Positions 1 to 8,531 are shown, counted from the stretch's first letter. The stretch: DNA of 64,000 bases from JAEMQF01 sp049297615 (GCA_049297615.1 JBAQUQ010000410.1:1-64000); one strand, 5' to 3'. Translations and numbers: made by a program. The notes: a model not told the origin generated them from the letters alone.

Positions 1-191
1 AAGCTGGTGAAGAAGTCGCCCGTCAGACGCGGTATGCCGGTGACGACCATGTCGGTGAACAACGCGGCCAGCGTCATGACGCCGACCATCATCGCGAGCA
101 ATCCCAGCAAGCCGAACAGCATGTCCCAGCGCTTGTGGCGCCGGATCATGGCACGCAACGGCTTGGTTCGCGAGGAGGCGACTGCGCTCAT
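1..191 (-). CDS. pstA: Phosphate ABC transporter permease PstA (N-terminal part)
   Basis: Only the first 63 codons lie in the window; the gene runs off the left edge. PstA is one of the two inner-membrane permeases of the high-affinity phosphate importer PstSCAB. The visible protein begins MSAVASSRTKPLRAMIRR, a basic cytoplasmic tail, followed by one long hydrophobic segment (about residues 25-45, LFGLLGLLAMMVGVMTLAAL). The ATG shares one base with the TGA of pstC (TGATG at 193-189), so translational coupling is likely. Identity rests on the permease-like N-terminus and its place directly after pstC. Confidence 0.85.
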   Translation of the reverse strand, partial: MSAVASSRTKPLRAMIRRHKRWDMLFGLLGLLAMMVGVMTLAALFTDMVVTGIPRLTGDFFTS

Positions 192-1159
192 CAATAGGCC
201 TCCCGATACCTGCGACGCAGCCAGTAGCCGACCAGGTTGAACGCCAACGTCAGGAACATCAATGTCAGTCCCGCTGCAAAGATGGTCTGGTAGCCGATGC
301 TGCCGTGCGGCAAGTCGCCCAGCGCGACTTGAACGATGTACGAGGTAATCGTTGCGGCAGGTTCGAGAGGGTTGAGGCTCAGGTTGGGCTGCATGCCGGC
401 GGCCACGGCAAGGATCATCGTCTCTCCCACCGCTCTTGATACGCCCAGGATGTAGGCGGCCGCGATTCCCGACAGTGCGGCCGGGACGACGACCTTGACA
501 GCGGTTTGGTAGCGCGTCGCCCCCATTGCGTACGAACCTTCACGCAAACTCATAGGCACGGCGCGCATCGCGTCTTCCGACAGCGACGAGACATACGGGA
601 TGATCATGATGCCCATCACGATGCCGGCCGAGAGCACATTGAAACCGGGCAACTCGGGATAGATCCGCTGCAACAGCGGAGTCACGAACAGCAGCGCGAA
701 GTATCCGTAGATGATCGTCGGCACACCCGACAACAGTTCAAGCAAAGGCTTCATTGTTTCGCGAGTCTTGTGCCCGGCGAACTCCGAGAGGTAAATGGCG
801 ATGATCGTGCCCAGCGGAACGGCGATGAGCAGAGCCACCGTCGAGCTCGAAATCGTTCCGGCAAGCAGCACGGCGATGCCGAAATGGGCGTCGTCGAACA
901 AGGGAGTCCATTGGCGATCGGTCAAAAACAAGCTCAGCGGCACATGCCGGAAGAATTCGAGCGACTCCGACGCCAAGACGTAGACGATACCCAGCGTCGT
1001 CAACACCGACACGCCGGCCGCCGCGAGCAGCACGGCCTCGATGACCGCCTCGCGGCGCTTGCGCTGCATCTGCAGCTTGGCAAACTCGGCAAGCTTGGTC
1101 GAACCGCGTTCTGGCACGGCGGGCACCGCTTCAGCAGTCGTCATCGAGGTGAGCGTCAT
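191..1159 (-). CDS. pstC: Phosphate ABC transporter permease PstC
   Basis: Inner-membrane permease of the PstSCAB phosphate importer, 322 residues, close to the usual length. It shows a basic cytoplasmic N-terminus, then a first membrane segment near residues 40-65 and several more. The ABC-permease loop lies around residues 210-250, with the EGSYAMGATRYQTAVKVVVP motif that contacts the ATPase. It lies 115 bp downstream of pstS and overlaps the pstA start by one base. No strong ribosome-binding site precedes the ATG at 1159; the ATG at 1144 is an alternative start. It is probably transcribed with pstS under phosphate control. Confidence 0.93.
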   Translation of the reverse strand: MTLTSMTTAEAVPAVPERGSTKLAEFAKLQMQRKRREAVIEAVLLAAAGVSVLTTLGIVYVLASESLEFFRHVPLSLFLTDRQWTPLFDDAHFGIAVLLAGTISSSTVALLIAVPLGTIIAIYLSEFAGHKTRETMKPLLELLSGVPTIIYGYFALLFVTPLLQRIYPELPGFNVLSAGIVMGIMIIPYVSSLSEDAMRAVPMSLREGSYAMGATRYQTAVKVVVPAALSGIAAAYILGVSRAVGETMILAVAAGMQPNLSLNPLEPAATITSYIVQVALGDLPHGSIGYQTIFAAGLTLMFLTLAFNLVGYWLRRRYREAY

Positions 1160-1274
1160 TGTAGTAATTCACTGCGCCGCGGCCGAACTGATCCGCGACA
1201 CTGCGATGCGTCGCACGGGCGCCGAGGCGGTGCCGCGCGACGCGCCCACTGCTGGCTTGCGCCCGAGCCGATCG

Positions 1275-2273
1275 TCAAAGCCTGGCCTCGCGGGCGAGCA
1301 AGGCTTCAATCGTGACGCCCACTTCGGCGACACCGCCGAACACTGTTCCCTTCTTGCCCTTGGCAAGATGCTCGAGATTGGCGTCGTAGGCCTGCTGCGG
1401 CAGCGGCACATACTTCACTTCCTTGGCAATCTTGGTCACGTTCTTCATGTAGAAGGCGACGAATTCCTTGATTTCCGGTCTGTCGAGCGACTTGGCATTG
1501 ATATAGATGAAGATGGGTCGCGACAGGGGTTGGTAGCTGCCGTTGAGCACGCTCGTCTCGCTGGGCAGAACAGCGGCCTTGCCGGCCTTGTCGACGATCG
1601 CAACCGCGCGCACGCGTTTGGTGTTCTCGGCGTAGTAGGCGTAGCCGAAGAACGCCAGGGCGTTCTTGTCTTGAGCGACTCCCTGCACCAGCACGTTGTC
1701 GTCTTCGCTCGCGGTGAAGTCGCCACGGCTCGACTTGGACTTGCCCGTGACGGCCTCGGTGAAGTAATCGAACGTTCCCGAATCCGCGCCGGCACCGAAC
1801 AACTTCAATGGCGCGTCCGGCCAGGCCGGATTGACCTGGTTCCAACGAGCCACTTTGCCTTGTGCCGCGGGCTCCCACATGAGCTTCAATTCGGCGATGC
1901 TGATTTCCTTGAGAAAGCTGTTCTTCGGGTTGACGACGACGGTCAAGGCGTCGAACGCAACGGGCAGTTCAAAGTATTCGATGCCGGCCGCCTTGCAGTC
2001 GGCCATTTCCTTGGCCAGGATCGGGCGCGAAGCGTTGGAGATATCGGTTTCACCACGGCAGAACTTCTTGAAACCACCGCCCGTGCCCGAGATTCCAACC
2101 GTGACCTTGATCGCGTTATTTTTCGCCTTCTGAAAGTCCTCGGCGATGCCTTCCGTGATCGGATACACCGTCGACGAACCGTCGATCTTGACCAGGTTCT
2201 GCGCCAACGCCGATGCCGCCACGCTGGCCAAAGCGACGCAGACCGCCGCTGTCACGAATTCAGTCGTTTTCAT
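1275..2273 (-). CDS. pstS: Periplasmic phosphate-binding protein PstS
   Basis: Solute-binding protein that captures phosphate in the periplasm and hands it to PstCA; 332 residues. An Sec signal peptide is visible (MKTTEFVTAAVCVALASVAASALAQ, cleavage after AQ). The mature protein opens with KIDGSSTVYPIT, the phosphate-binding loop of this family, followed by GISGTGGGFKKFCRGETDISNASRPI. It is the first gene of the pst cluster and has a purine-rich ribosome-binding site (GGAGGGAGAAGG) directly before the ATG. A likely Pho box lies 60-77 bp upstream. The rest of the system (pstB, phoU) would lie beyond the left edge. Confidence 0.93.
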   Translation of the reverse strand: MKTTEFVTAAVCVALASVAASALAQNLVKIDGSSTVYPITEGIAEDFQKAKNNAIKVTVGISGTGGGFKKFCRGETDISNASRPILAKEMADCKAAGIEYFELPVAFDALTVVVNPKNSFLKEISIAELKLMWEPAAQGKVARWNQVNPAWPDAPLKLFGAGADSGTFDYFTEAVTGKSKSSRGDFTASEDDNVLVQGVAQDKNALAFFGYAYYAENTKRVRAVAIVDKAGKAAVLPSETSVLNGSYQPLSRPIFIYINAKSLDRPEIKEFVAFYMKNVTKIAKEVKYVPLPQQAYDANLEHLAKGKKGTVFGGVAEVGVTIEALLAREARL

Positions 2274-2316
2274 CCTTCTCCCTCCGGTTCCGGCCGGACG
2301 CCGGGTTCAGGACGAG

Positions 2317-2350
2317 ACTGTACGAAGCAAATATGTCAGGGGCGTGACGG
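2317..2350 (-). promoter_or_regulatory. Candidate Pho box and -10 of pstS
   Basis: On the minus strand upstream of pstS there are two 7-bp half-sites, CCGTCAC and CTGACAT, separated by 4 bp (2350-2333). They match the PhoB half-site CTGTCAT in 5 and 6 of 7 positions, with the right 11-bp periodicity. A TACAGT hexamer (2322-2317) follows exactly 10 bp downstream, the usual Pho-box to -10 distance. A further partial half-site, AAGTCAC, lies upstream. Placement before a phosphate uptake operon makes PhoB control likely, but this is pattern matching by eye. Confidence 0.6.
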
Positions 2351-2403
2351 TTCGGTGAAGCAACCGTGACTTTGTGGATGCCCAAGCACCCGCGAACAAT
2401 TTC

Positions 2404-3732
2404 TCAGGCCAGCGTATCGGCCATGCGCTGGGCGCATCGCTGCGCGAGTGCCGCGTCGGATGCCTCGACCATGACGCGAACCAGCGGTTCGGTCCCGGAC
2501 GGCCTGATCAAGACTCGCCCCTTGCCATGCAGTTCGCTCGTCACGGCAGCCTGAGCCGCTTCGAGGCGTGTATTGGCTTTCCAATCGACCCCCGGCTTGA
2601 GACGCACATTGATGAGCGACTGCGGGAAGAGTGAAACGCCCTGCAGCAATTGGGCCATGGTCCTCTTGCTGCGGGTTACCGCCTGCAGGATCAGCAGAGC
2701 GCTGACGATTCCGTCCCCTGTCGTGTGCTTATCCAGCGCCAGCAGGTGTCCCGAGCCCTCGCCGCCGAGTTGCCAGCCCCGGGCCGACAACTCCTCGAGG
2801 ATGTAGCGGTCACCGACCTTGGCGCGTACAAACTCGATATTGCGCTCGCGAAGCGCCAGTTCCACCGCCATGTTCGTCATCAGTGTACCCACGACGCCAG
2901 GAACCGGCTGCCCTTGCCCGAGCCGGTCGTTGACCATCAGGAACAAGAGTTCGTCGCCGTCATACAGACGTCCCGCCGCATCGACGATCAGGACTCGGTC
3001 GGCGTCGCCATCAAGAGCGACCCCGTAGTCGGCGCTGTGTTCTTTGACGGCCGAGACCAAGGAGGCTGGCGCGGTGGCGCCGCAGCCGGCGTTGATATTG
3101 GTCCCGTCTGGGCTGCAGCCGATCTCGATGACCTCGGCCCCCAATTCATGAAAGACGCTGGGAGCCACCATGTAAGCGGCACCATGTGCAGCGTCAACGA
3201 CGATCTTCATGCCTTTGAGCGACAGTTGCGAGCCGAACATTCCCTTGCAGAATTCGATATACCGCCCCCGGGCGTCGTCGAGCTTGCGCGCCTTGCCTAA
3301 TTCAGACGAGGCTACCCACTGCGGGACTTGTTCCAGCATCGCTTCGACCCGCTGCTCCCACGCATCGGGCAACTTTTCGCCCCACGCCGAGAAGAACTTG
3401 ATGCCGTTGTCGCTGAAAGGATTGTGCGAGGCGCTGATGACTACGCCCAGACTGAGGCGCAACGCGCGTGTCAGGTAAGCCACTCCGGGCGTGGGCAATG
3501 GGCCGGTGAGCAGCACGTCAACCCCGGCTGAAGCGAAACCGGCCTCGAGTGCAGACTCGATCATGTAGCCCGAAATGCGCGTGTCCTTGCCGATCAGAAC
3601 CGTGGGTCTTGTATCACTGGTCTTCAATACCCGCCCGACGGCGTGGCCCAGGCGCAGCATGAAGTCCGGCGTAATCGGCGCGGTGCCGACGGTGCCACGA
3701 ATTCCGTCAGTCCCAAAGTACTTTCTGCTCAT
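2404..3732 (-). CDS. glmM: Phosphoglucosamine mutase GlmM
   Basis: Interconverts glucosamine-6-phosphate and glucosamine-1-phosphate on the way to UDP-GlcNAc for peptidoglycan and LPS; cytoplasmic, 442 residues. The N-terminus has YFGTDGIRG, typical of alpha-D-phosphohexomutases. The phosphoserine loop is VISASHNPFSDNGIK (about residues 100-114), the metal loop is DGDADR (about 240), the sugar-binding loop is GGEGSGH, and the C-terminal phosphate-binding loop is RPSGTEPLVRVMVE. It lies 31 bp after folP and appears to be the last gene of an ftsH-folP-glmM operon. The ftsH/folP/glmM order is common in proteobacteria. Confidence 0.96.
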   Translation of the reverse strand: MSRKYFGTDGIRGTVGTAPITPDFMLRLGHAVGRVLKTSDTRPTVLIGKDTRISGYMIESALEAGFASAGVDVLLTGPLPTPGVAYLTRALRLSLGVVISASHNPFSDNGIKFFSAWGEKLPDAWEQRVEAMLEQVPQWVASSELGKARKLDDARGRYIEFCKGMFGSQLSLKGMKIVVDAAHGAAYMVAPSVFHELGAEVIEIGCSPDGTNINAGCGATAPASLVSAVKEHSADYGVALDGDADRVLIVDAAGRLYDGDELLFLMVNDRLGQGQPVPGVVGTLMTNMAVELALRERNIEFVRAKVGDRYILEELSARGWQLGGEGSGHLLALDKHTTGDGIVSALLILQAVTRSKRTMAQLLQGVSLFPQSLINVRLKPGVDWKANTRLEAAQAAVTSELHGKGRVLIRPSGTEPLVRVMVEASDAALAQRCAQRMADTLA

Positions 3733-3763
3733 CGCAATTAGTCCTCCTGGGCGCAGATTGTTG

Positions 3764-4594
3764 TCACTTGCAAAGGCCTGCCGCGCGCCAGACGCTCAAT
3801 GCATCTGCCGTTGCCGCGACATCGTGCACACGAATCAAGTTCGCCCCGTTTTGCACGCTTGCCAGGGCTGCCGCGACGCTGCCGATCAGCCTGTCGGAGA
3901 CAGGCCGTCCCGTGAGCGCACCGAGTGTGGACTTGCGTGACCACCCCACCAGCAAGGGAAAACCGGCCTCGGCAAGCTCGCGTTGCCGCACGAGCAACTC
4001 GACATTATTCTCGACGCTTTTCCCGAATCCGATCCCGGGATCGAGGACGATGCGCTGCGCGCCGATTCCCGCCGCCATCACGGTATCGGCGCGGGCCAGA
4101 AGGAAGCTGCGCACCTCAGCGACAACATCAACATAGCGCGCATGGCTCTGCATCGTGCGCGGGTTGCCGAGCATGTGCATCAGTACCACACCGCACGATC
4201 CATGCGCGACAACCGCTTCGAGCCCCCCAGACGTCTGCAGGGCACTGATATCGTTGACGATGTCCACACCCATCGCCAGAACTCGGCGCATGACCTCGGG
4301 CTTGGCGGTGTCGACTGAGACGGGGCAACCCATTTCAAGCGCTGCCTCCACCACCGGAAGAATTCGTGTCAGCTCTTCCTCGATGCTCACCTGAGGTGCG
4401 CCCGGCCTGCTGGATTCGCCGCCGATGTCGAGTATGTCTGCCCCGCCCTGCAACAGGTGTTCGCAGTGGGCGATCGCGGCGCTCGCGCCGACATAGCGAC
4501 CCCCGTCCGAGAACGAATCGGGAGTGACGTTGACGACGCCCATGATGCGCACGCGCGTCAAATCGACTCGATGGCGCGACGTTTGCCAGATCAT
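3764..4594 (-). CDS. folP: Dihydropteroate synthase FolP
   Basis: Condenses p-aminobenzoate with dihydropterin pyrophosphate in folate synthesis; the sulfonamide target. The ATG at 4594 gives 276 residues, beginning MIWQTSRHRVDLTRVRIMGVVNVTPDSFSDGG; a TTG at 4621 would add nine residues and has no better ribosome-binding site. Signature loops are MGVVNVTPDSFSDGG, DIGGESSRPGAP, the DPGIGFGKSVENN pterin-binding segment and VGWSRKSTLG; the C-terminus carries RVHDV. It sits between ftsH (67 bp upstream from this start) and glmM, in one apparent operon. Confidence 0.95.
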   Translation of the reverse strand: MIWQTSRHRVDLTRVRIMGVVNVTPDSFSDGGRYVGASAAIAHCEHLLQGGADILDIGGESSRPGAPQVSIEEELTRILPVVEAALEMGCPVSVDTAKPEVMRRVLAMGVDIVNDISALQTSGGLEAVVAHGSCGVVLMHMLGNPRTMQSHARYVDVVAEVRSFLLARADTVMAAGIGAQRIVLDPGIGFGKSVENNVELLVRQRELAEAGFPLLVGWSRKSTLGALTGRPVSDRLIGSVAAALASVQNGANLIRVHDVAATADALSVWRAAGLCK

Positions 4595-4661
4595 CGAGTG
4601 CACAACATGCCGATGCGGCAAGCAAGTGAGAGGGCTGCGCCCTCAGGTGCTGCGCAAGCCC

Positions 4662-6566
4662 TCAAGCCGCGGCCGGGGCGCTTCCTGGGCTGATGGGTGG
4701 CGTGGCTGGTGCGGCCTTGTTCGCGGGCGAAGTCCAGTCCTTCGGCGGCCGCGGCGGGCGGTCGTTCATGATGTCTTCGATCTGGTCCGCGTCAATGGTT
4801 TCCCATTCGAGCAATGCCTTGGCCAGGGCGTGTATCTTGTCTTTGTTTTGTTCGATGAGTTTGCGCGCGACCAGGTACTGCTCGTCGATGATGCGGCGGA
4901 TCACGGCATCCACTTTTTGCATGGTCTGCTCGGACACATTGACCTGTCTGGTGACCGATCTGCCGAGGAACACTTCGCCCTCGTTTTCGGCGTAGACCAT
5001 CGGCCCGAGTTCGTCACTCATCCCATAACGCGTCACCATATCGCGCGCCATCTGTGTCGCGCGCTCGAAATCGTTGCTCGCGCCAGTCGTCATTTGATTC
5101 ATGAAAACTTCTTCGGCGATGCGTCCACCGAACAAGACCGAGATCGTACTCAGTATGCGCTCCTTGTCGAGGCTGTAGCGGTCGCCTTCGGGCAACTGCA
5201 TCGTGACCCCTAGGGCGCGCCCCCGTGGAATGACCGTCACCTTGTGCACCGGATCAGTCTTGGGCAGCAGCCTCGCCACGAGGGCATGCCCTGATTCGTG
5301 ATAGGCCGTATTGCGGCGCTCCTCCTCGGGCATCACCATCGACTTGCGCTCGGGCCCCATCATGATCTTGTCTTTGGCCTTTTCGAAGTCGACCATCTCC
5401 ACGACTCGGCCATTGCGCCGCGCCGCGAACAGTGCCGCTTCGTTAACCAAATTTGCCAAATCGGCGCCAGAAAAACCGGGCGTGCCACGCGCCAGAATGT
5501 CGGAGCGAATGTCTTGACCGACCGGCACTTTGCGCATGTGGACGTTGAGAATCTGCTCTCTGCCTCTGACATCGGGTAAGGTCACGTACACTTGGCGATC
5601 GAATCGCCCAGGGCGCAGCAGTGCCGGGTCCAGAATGTCGGGCCGGTTCGTCGCGGCCATGACGATCACGCCGACGTTCGTCTCGAAGCCGTCCATCTCC
5701 ACCAGCATTTGATTGAGCGTTTGCTCGCGCTCGTCATTGCCGCCGCCCAGCCCAGCGCCACGGTGCCGGCCCACGGCGTCGATCTCGTCGATGAAGATAA
5801 TGCACGGCGCGCTTTTCTTCGCTTGCTCGAACATGTCGCGAACACGCGCTGCACCGACGCCCACGAACATTTCAACGAAATCAGAACCCGAAATCGAAAA
5901 GAACGGCACCTTGGCCTCGCCGGCGATTGCCTTGGCCAGCAGGGTCTTCCCGGTCCCCGGTGGGCCGACCAACAACACGCCACGCGGGATGCGCCCGCCG
6001 AGCTTTTGAAATTTCTGCGGGTCCTTCAGGAAGTCCACCAACTCCTTGACCTCTTCCTTGGCCTCGTCACAACCCGCGACGTCGGCGAACGTCGTCGTAT
6101 TGTTTGCCTCGTCGAGCATGCGCGCCTTGCTCTTGCCGAAGCTGAACGCGCCGCCCTTGCCGCCACCCTGCATTTGGCGCATGAAATAGATCCAGACACC
6201 GATCAATAGCAGAATCGGGCCCCACGACGCGAGCAAACTCAGCAGAAACGACGGCTCTTCGCGCGGCTTGACGTCAAACTTGACGCCGTTGTTGATAAGG
6301 TCACCCACGAGGCCGCGATCGAGATAGGTGGCTGTCGTGCGCAGTTCCTTGTCGTCGTTCGTACGAGCCCTGATTTCGGTGCTTCCGCCGGCACCCTCCT
6401 GCAACTGGACCGTTCGAATACGCTTGTTGCGCACTTCCTCGAGAAAATCGGAATACCCGATCTGATTGCCCTGCGCAATCCCTCGATCGAATTGCTTGAA
6501 AACGGTGAATAGCACCAGGGCAATCACCATCCACACGGCAACTTTTGAGAACCATTGGTTGTTCAA
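4662..6566 (-). CDS. ftsH: ATP-dependent zinc metalloprotease FtsH
   Basis: Membrane-anchored AAA+ protease that degrades unassembled membrane proteins and regulators such as LpxC and sigma-32 in relatives; 634 residues. Two membrane segments lie near residues 7-24 and 105-125 and flank a small periplasmic domain. The AAA module has Walker A GPPGTGKT (about 200), Walker B IIFIDEIDAVG and the second region of homology. The zinc site HESGH lies near residue 424. The start is TTG, not ATG: AAGGAG (6577-6572) sits five bases before TTG AAC AAC, and the encoded MNNQWFSKVAVW matches the family N-terminus. First gene of ftsH-folP-glmM. Confidence 0.97.
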   Translation of the reverse strand: MNNQWFSKVAVWMVIALVLFTVFKQFDRGIAQGNQIGYSDFLEEVRNKRIRTVQLQEGAGGSTEIRARTNDDKELRTTATYLDRGLVGDLINNGVKFDVKPREEPSFLLSLLASWGPILLLIGVWIYFMRQMQGGGKGGAFSFGKSKARMLDEANNTTTFADVAGCDEAKEEVKELVDFLKDPQKFQKLGGRIPRGVLLVGPPGTGKTLLAKAIAGEAKVPFFSISGSDFVEMFVGVGAARVRDMFEQAKKSAPCIIFIDEIDAVGRHRGAGLGGGNDEREQTLNQMLVEMDGFETNVGVIVMAATNRPDILDPALLRPGRFDRQVYVTLPDVRGREQILNVHMRKVPVGQDIRSDILARGTPGFSGADLANLVNEAALFAARRNGRVVEMVDFEKAKDKIMMGPERKSMVMPEEERRNTAYHESGHALVARLLPKTDPVHKVTVIPRGRALGVTMQLPEGDRYSLDKERILSTISVLFGGRIAEEVFMNQMTTGASNDFERATQMARDMVTRYGMSDELGPMVYAENEGEVFLGRSVTRQVNVSEQTMQKVDAVIRRIIDEQYLVARKLIEQNKDKIHALAKALLEWETIDADQIEDIMNDRPPRPPKDWTSPANKAAPATPPISPGSAPAAA

Positions 6567-6629
6567 CTCGGCTCCTTAGGCGGGACGATGCGGCTTGGAC
6601 CCCGCATCCTTGCAGGCACTCGCCAACAA

Positions 6630-6657
6630 TAGATATGGTCAAGTTTAGTTCAGTCAA
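6630..6657 (-). promoter_or_regulatory. Candidate promoter of ftsH-folP-glmM
   Basis: On the minus strand TTGACT (6657-6652) and TATCTA (6635-6630) are 16 bp apart in the AT-richest part of the rlmE-ftsH gap, about 65 bp upstream of the ftsH start. The -35 is near consensus; the -10 is weak. A sigma-32-type promoter is also conceivable for ftsH but I see no convincing heat-shock consensus. Confidence 0.35.
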
Positions 6658-6681
6658 TAGCCATAATTACGCTGGGCCCCC

Positions 6682-6715
6682 CTGAATGCGAATCGAGCAG
6701 CCGATTCGCATTCAG
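6682..6715. repeat. Perfect 14-bp inverted repeat between rlmE and ftsH
   Basis: CTGAATGCGAATCG (6682-6695) pairs perfectly with its complement at 6702-6715 around a 6-base loop. It begins 22 bp past the rlmE stop codon and lies upstream of the candidate ftsH promoter. No T-run follows on either strand, so it is not a textbook intrinsic terminator. It could protect the rlmE mRNA 3' end, weaken read-through into ftsH, or be a protein-binding site. Confidence 0.6.
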
Positions 6716-6737
6716 TCGAATTCGGGTTCATTGGGAA

Positions 6738-7427
6738 TTAGGCACACAACTTCGGCGGCTTCGAGGCGTCAACAACGCGTTTCGGACCCATTCCGACGAG
6801 GTAAGTTTCCGAAGATTTGTCCCTAGAAGCCTTCGGTTTAATGACCTTGAAGGAACTGAAATTGCCCTTGAATCGCTGCGCGAGCTGACTGTAGCCGCTT
6901 CCATGGAACGCTTTGCACAGCAATACCCCCTGGGGGCTTAGGTGCTCGAGTGAGAATTCAAGCGCCAGTTCCACGAGATCGGTCATGCGCGCAGCATCCA
7001 CTTCCGGAATGCCCGAAAGATTGGGGGCCATATCGGATAACACGACGTCGACCGGACGCCCTCCAAGCAGGGCCTGCAATTCCACCAACACGCTCATCTC
7101 GCGAAAATCACCCAGGTGGAAATGCACGCCTTCAATCGCTTCCATGGGCAGCATATCCAGCGCGACGATACGCCCAGCGTCCCTTCGATCGCTCACGCCA
7201 CCCGCGCGTTGTGGGGCGAATCGGCGACGCACGTATTGCGACCAAGCCCCGGGCGTCGATCCGAGATCGACGACGAGCTGCCCCGGTTCGATCAAGTGCA
7301 ATGCTTCGTCGATCTCCTTGAGCTTGTAGGCGGCTCGCGACCGATACCCCTGCCCTTGGGCCAATTTGACGTAGGGGTCGTTGAGGTGGTCGTGCAGCCA
7401 CGCCCGTGTGACCTTCTTGCTGCGCAT
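6738..7427 (-). CDS. rlmE: 23S rRNA 2'-O-ribose methyltransferase RlmE (FtsJ/RrmJ)
   Basis: Methylates U2552 of 23S rRNA, a late step in 50S assembly, using S-adenosylmethionine. The start at 7427 (MRSKKVTRAWLHDH) gives 229 residues. An upstream start at 7466 would run into the divergent yhbY gene and adds residues not typical of the family. The SAM loop is VVDLGSTPGAWSQ. The K-D-K-E catalytic tetrad is visible in SRAAYK, LSDMAPNLSG, CKAFHGSG and SSETYLVG. Divergent from yhbY with about 32 bp between starts, upstream of ftsH as in many proteobacteria. Confidence 0.95.
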   Translation of the reverse strand: MRSKKVTRAWLHDHLNDPYVKLAQGQGYRSRAAYKLKEIDEALHLIEPGQLVVDLGSTPGAWSQYVRRRFAPQRAGGVSDRRDAGRIVALDMLPMEAIEGVHFHLGDFREMSVLVELQALLGGRPVDVVLSDMAPNLSGIPEVDAARMTDLVELALEFSLEHLSPQGVLLCKAFHGSGYSQLAQRFKGNFSSFKVIKPKASRDKSSETYLVGMGPKRVVDASKPPKLCA

Positions 7428-7459
7428 GTCAGTCTTCGTCTCCAGTCGATAATAGGCCG

Positions 7460-7936
7460 ATGCCAAGCATTCAGATCACGGCGTCGCAGCGCAAGGAACG
7501 GCGCGCGCAAGCCCATCACATTGATCCAGTCGTCGCCATCGGATCGGACGGATTCACCGAAGCCGTTCGCCGCGAGCTCGACCTAGCGCTGACAGCGCAT
7601 GGCCTGATCAAGGTGCGCGTGTTCTCTGACGATCGCGACCTGCGAAATGCGCTGTTCGCGAGCCTTGCCGACGACTTGAACGCCGCGCCCATCCAGCACA
7701 TCGGCAAGTTGCTGGTCTTTTGGCGCCCCGTGCCGGCCAAGGAATCGGTTCGTGCCGAAGGTGGGAAGCCCGGTATCAAGTCGGTCAAAATCGTTCGGTT
7801 CTCTAAGAGCGGCAATCACCGGCCTCAGATCAAGACGGTCAGATTGATGGGCAATCAGCGCATCGCTGCCGGGGGCGAGGTCAAACGCGTCCGTCAGCGA
7901 ATCGGCAGCGTCAAGAAAACTTCTCAACAGGCTTAG
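7460..7936 (+). CDS. yhbY: YhbY-type (CRM domain) RNA-binding protein
   Basis: The first 95 or so residues form a CRS1-YhbY domain (SQRKERRAQAHHIDPVVAIGSDGFTEAVRRELDLALTAHGLIKVRV, then IGKLLVFWRP). In E. coli the homologue associates with pre-50S ribosomal subunits. At 158 residues it is longer than the E. coli protein (about 97). The extra C-terminal tail of about 60 residues is rich in lysine and arginine (KSVKIVRFSKSGNHRPQIKTVRLMGN), probably an additional RNA-binding extension. Divergent from rlmE, another 50S assembly factor, and likely shares its promoter region. Confidence 0.9.
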   Translation: MPSIQITASQRKERRAQAHHIDPVVAIGSDGFTEAVRRELDLALTAHGLIKVRVFSDDRDLRNALFASLADDLNAAPIQHIGKLLVFWRPVPAKESVRAEGGKPGIKSVKIVRFSKSGNHRPQIKTVRLMGNQRIAAGGEVKRVRQRIGSVKKTSQQA

Positions 7937-7999
7937 CTTTTTAGTAGGAGTGCGCTCAAACCAAGGAATTTATCCGCGCCACACTTGCGGACCCCGGGC

Positions 8000-8476
8000 T
8001 CAAACATAGCGGACGGCAACGATCTCGTAGTGGCGCAGGCCGCCCGGGGCCTGGAACTCCACAACGTCACCGCTCTCCTTGCCGATCAAGGCTCGCGCAA
8101 TCGGAGAGCTGATTGAGATGAGGCGCAATTTCAAGTCAGCCTCGTCGTCGCCGACGATTTGATACGTCACACGCGCGCCGCTGTCCTCGTCTTCGAGATC
8201 CACCGTCGAGCCGAATACCACGCGCCCATCTGCGTCCAGCGTCGCGGGATCGATGATCTGTGCAGCAGCGAGTTTGGTCTCGAGGTCGCGAATTCGTCCC
8301 TCGACAAAGCCTTGTTTGTCCTTCGCGGCTTCGTACTCGGCGTTCTCTGTCAAGTCACCCTGGGCGCGGGCCTCCGAAATCGCCTTCACTACGGCATGGC
8401 GCTCTACATTTCTCAGACGCGCCAACTCGTCTTTGAGCTTTTCCGCGCCCCGCAGCGTCAATGGAATCGTCGTCAT
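8000..8476 (-). CDS. greA: Transcription elongation factor GreA
   Basis: Binds RNA polymerase and stimulates cleavage of backtracked transcripts; cytoplasmic. The ATG at 8476 gives 158 residues starting MTTIPLTLRGAEKLKDELARLR. The N-terminal coiled coil carries the acidic tip GDLTENAEYEAAKDKQ, the Asp/Glu residues that enter the secondary channel. The C-terminal FKBP-like globular domain ends in SPIARALIGKESGDVVEFQAPGG. It follows carB on the same strand but is separated by a likely terminator (8531-8495), so it probably has its own promoter. Confidence 0.96.
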   Translation of the reverse strand: MTTIPLTLRGAEKLKDELARLRNVERHAVVKAISEARAQGDLTENAEYEAAKDKQGFVEGRIRDLETKLAAAQIIDPATLDADGRVVFGSTVDLEDEDSGARVTYQIVGDDEADLKLRLISISSPIARALIGKESGDVVEFQAPGGLRHYEIVAVRYV

Positions 8477-8494
8477 GTCCAGCAAACCCCAGCG

Positions 8495-8531
8495 CCAAAA
8501 CGAATCCGCCGCCGGTACGAACCGGCGGCGG
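8495..8531 (-). terminator. Probable intrinsic terminator of carAB
   Basis: On the minus strand an 11-bp GC-rich stem, CCGCCGCCGGT (8531-8521) with its complement at 8516-8506 and a 4-base loop, begins 15 bp after the carB stop. It is followed by ATTCGTTTT. The T-tract is short and starts a few bases late, so efficiency is uncertain. Confidence 0.6.
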
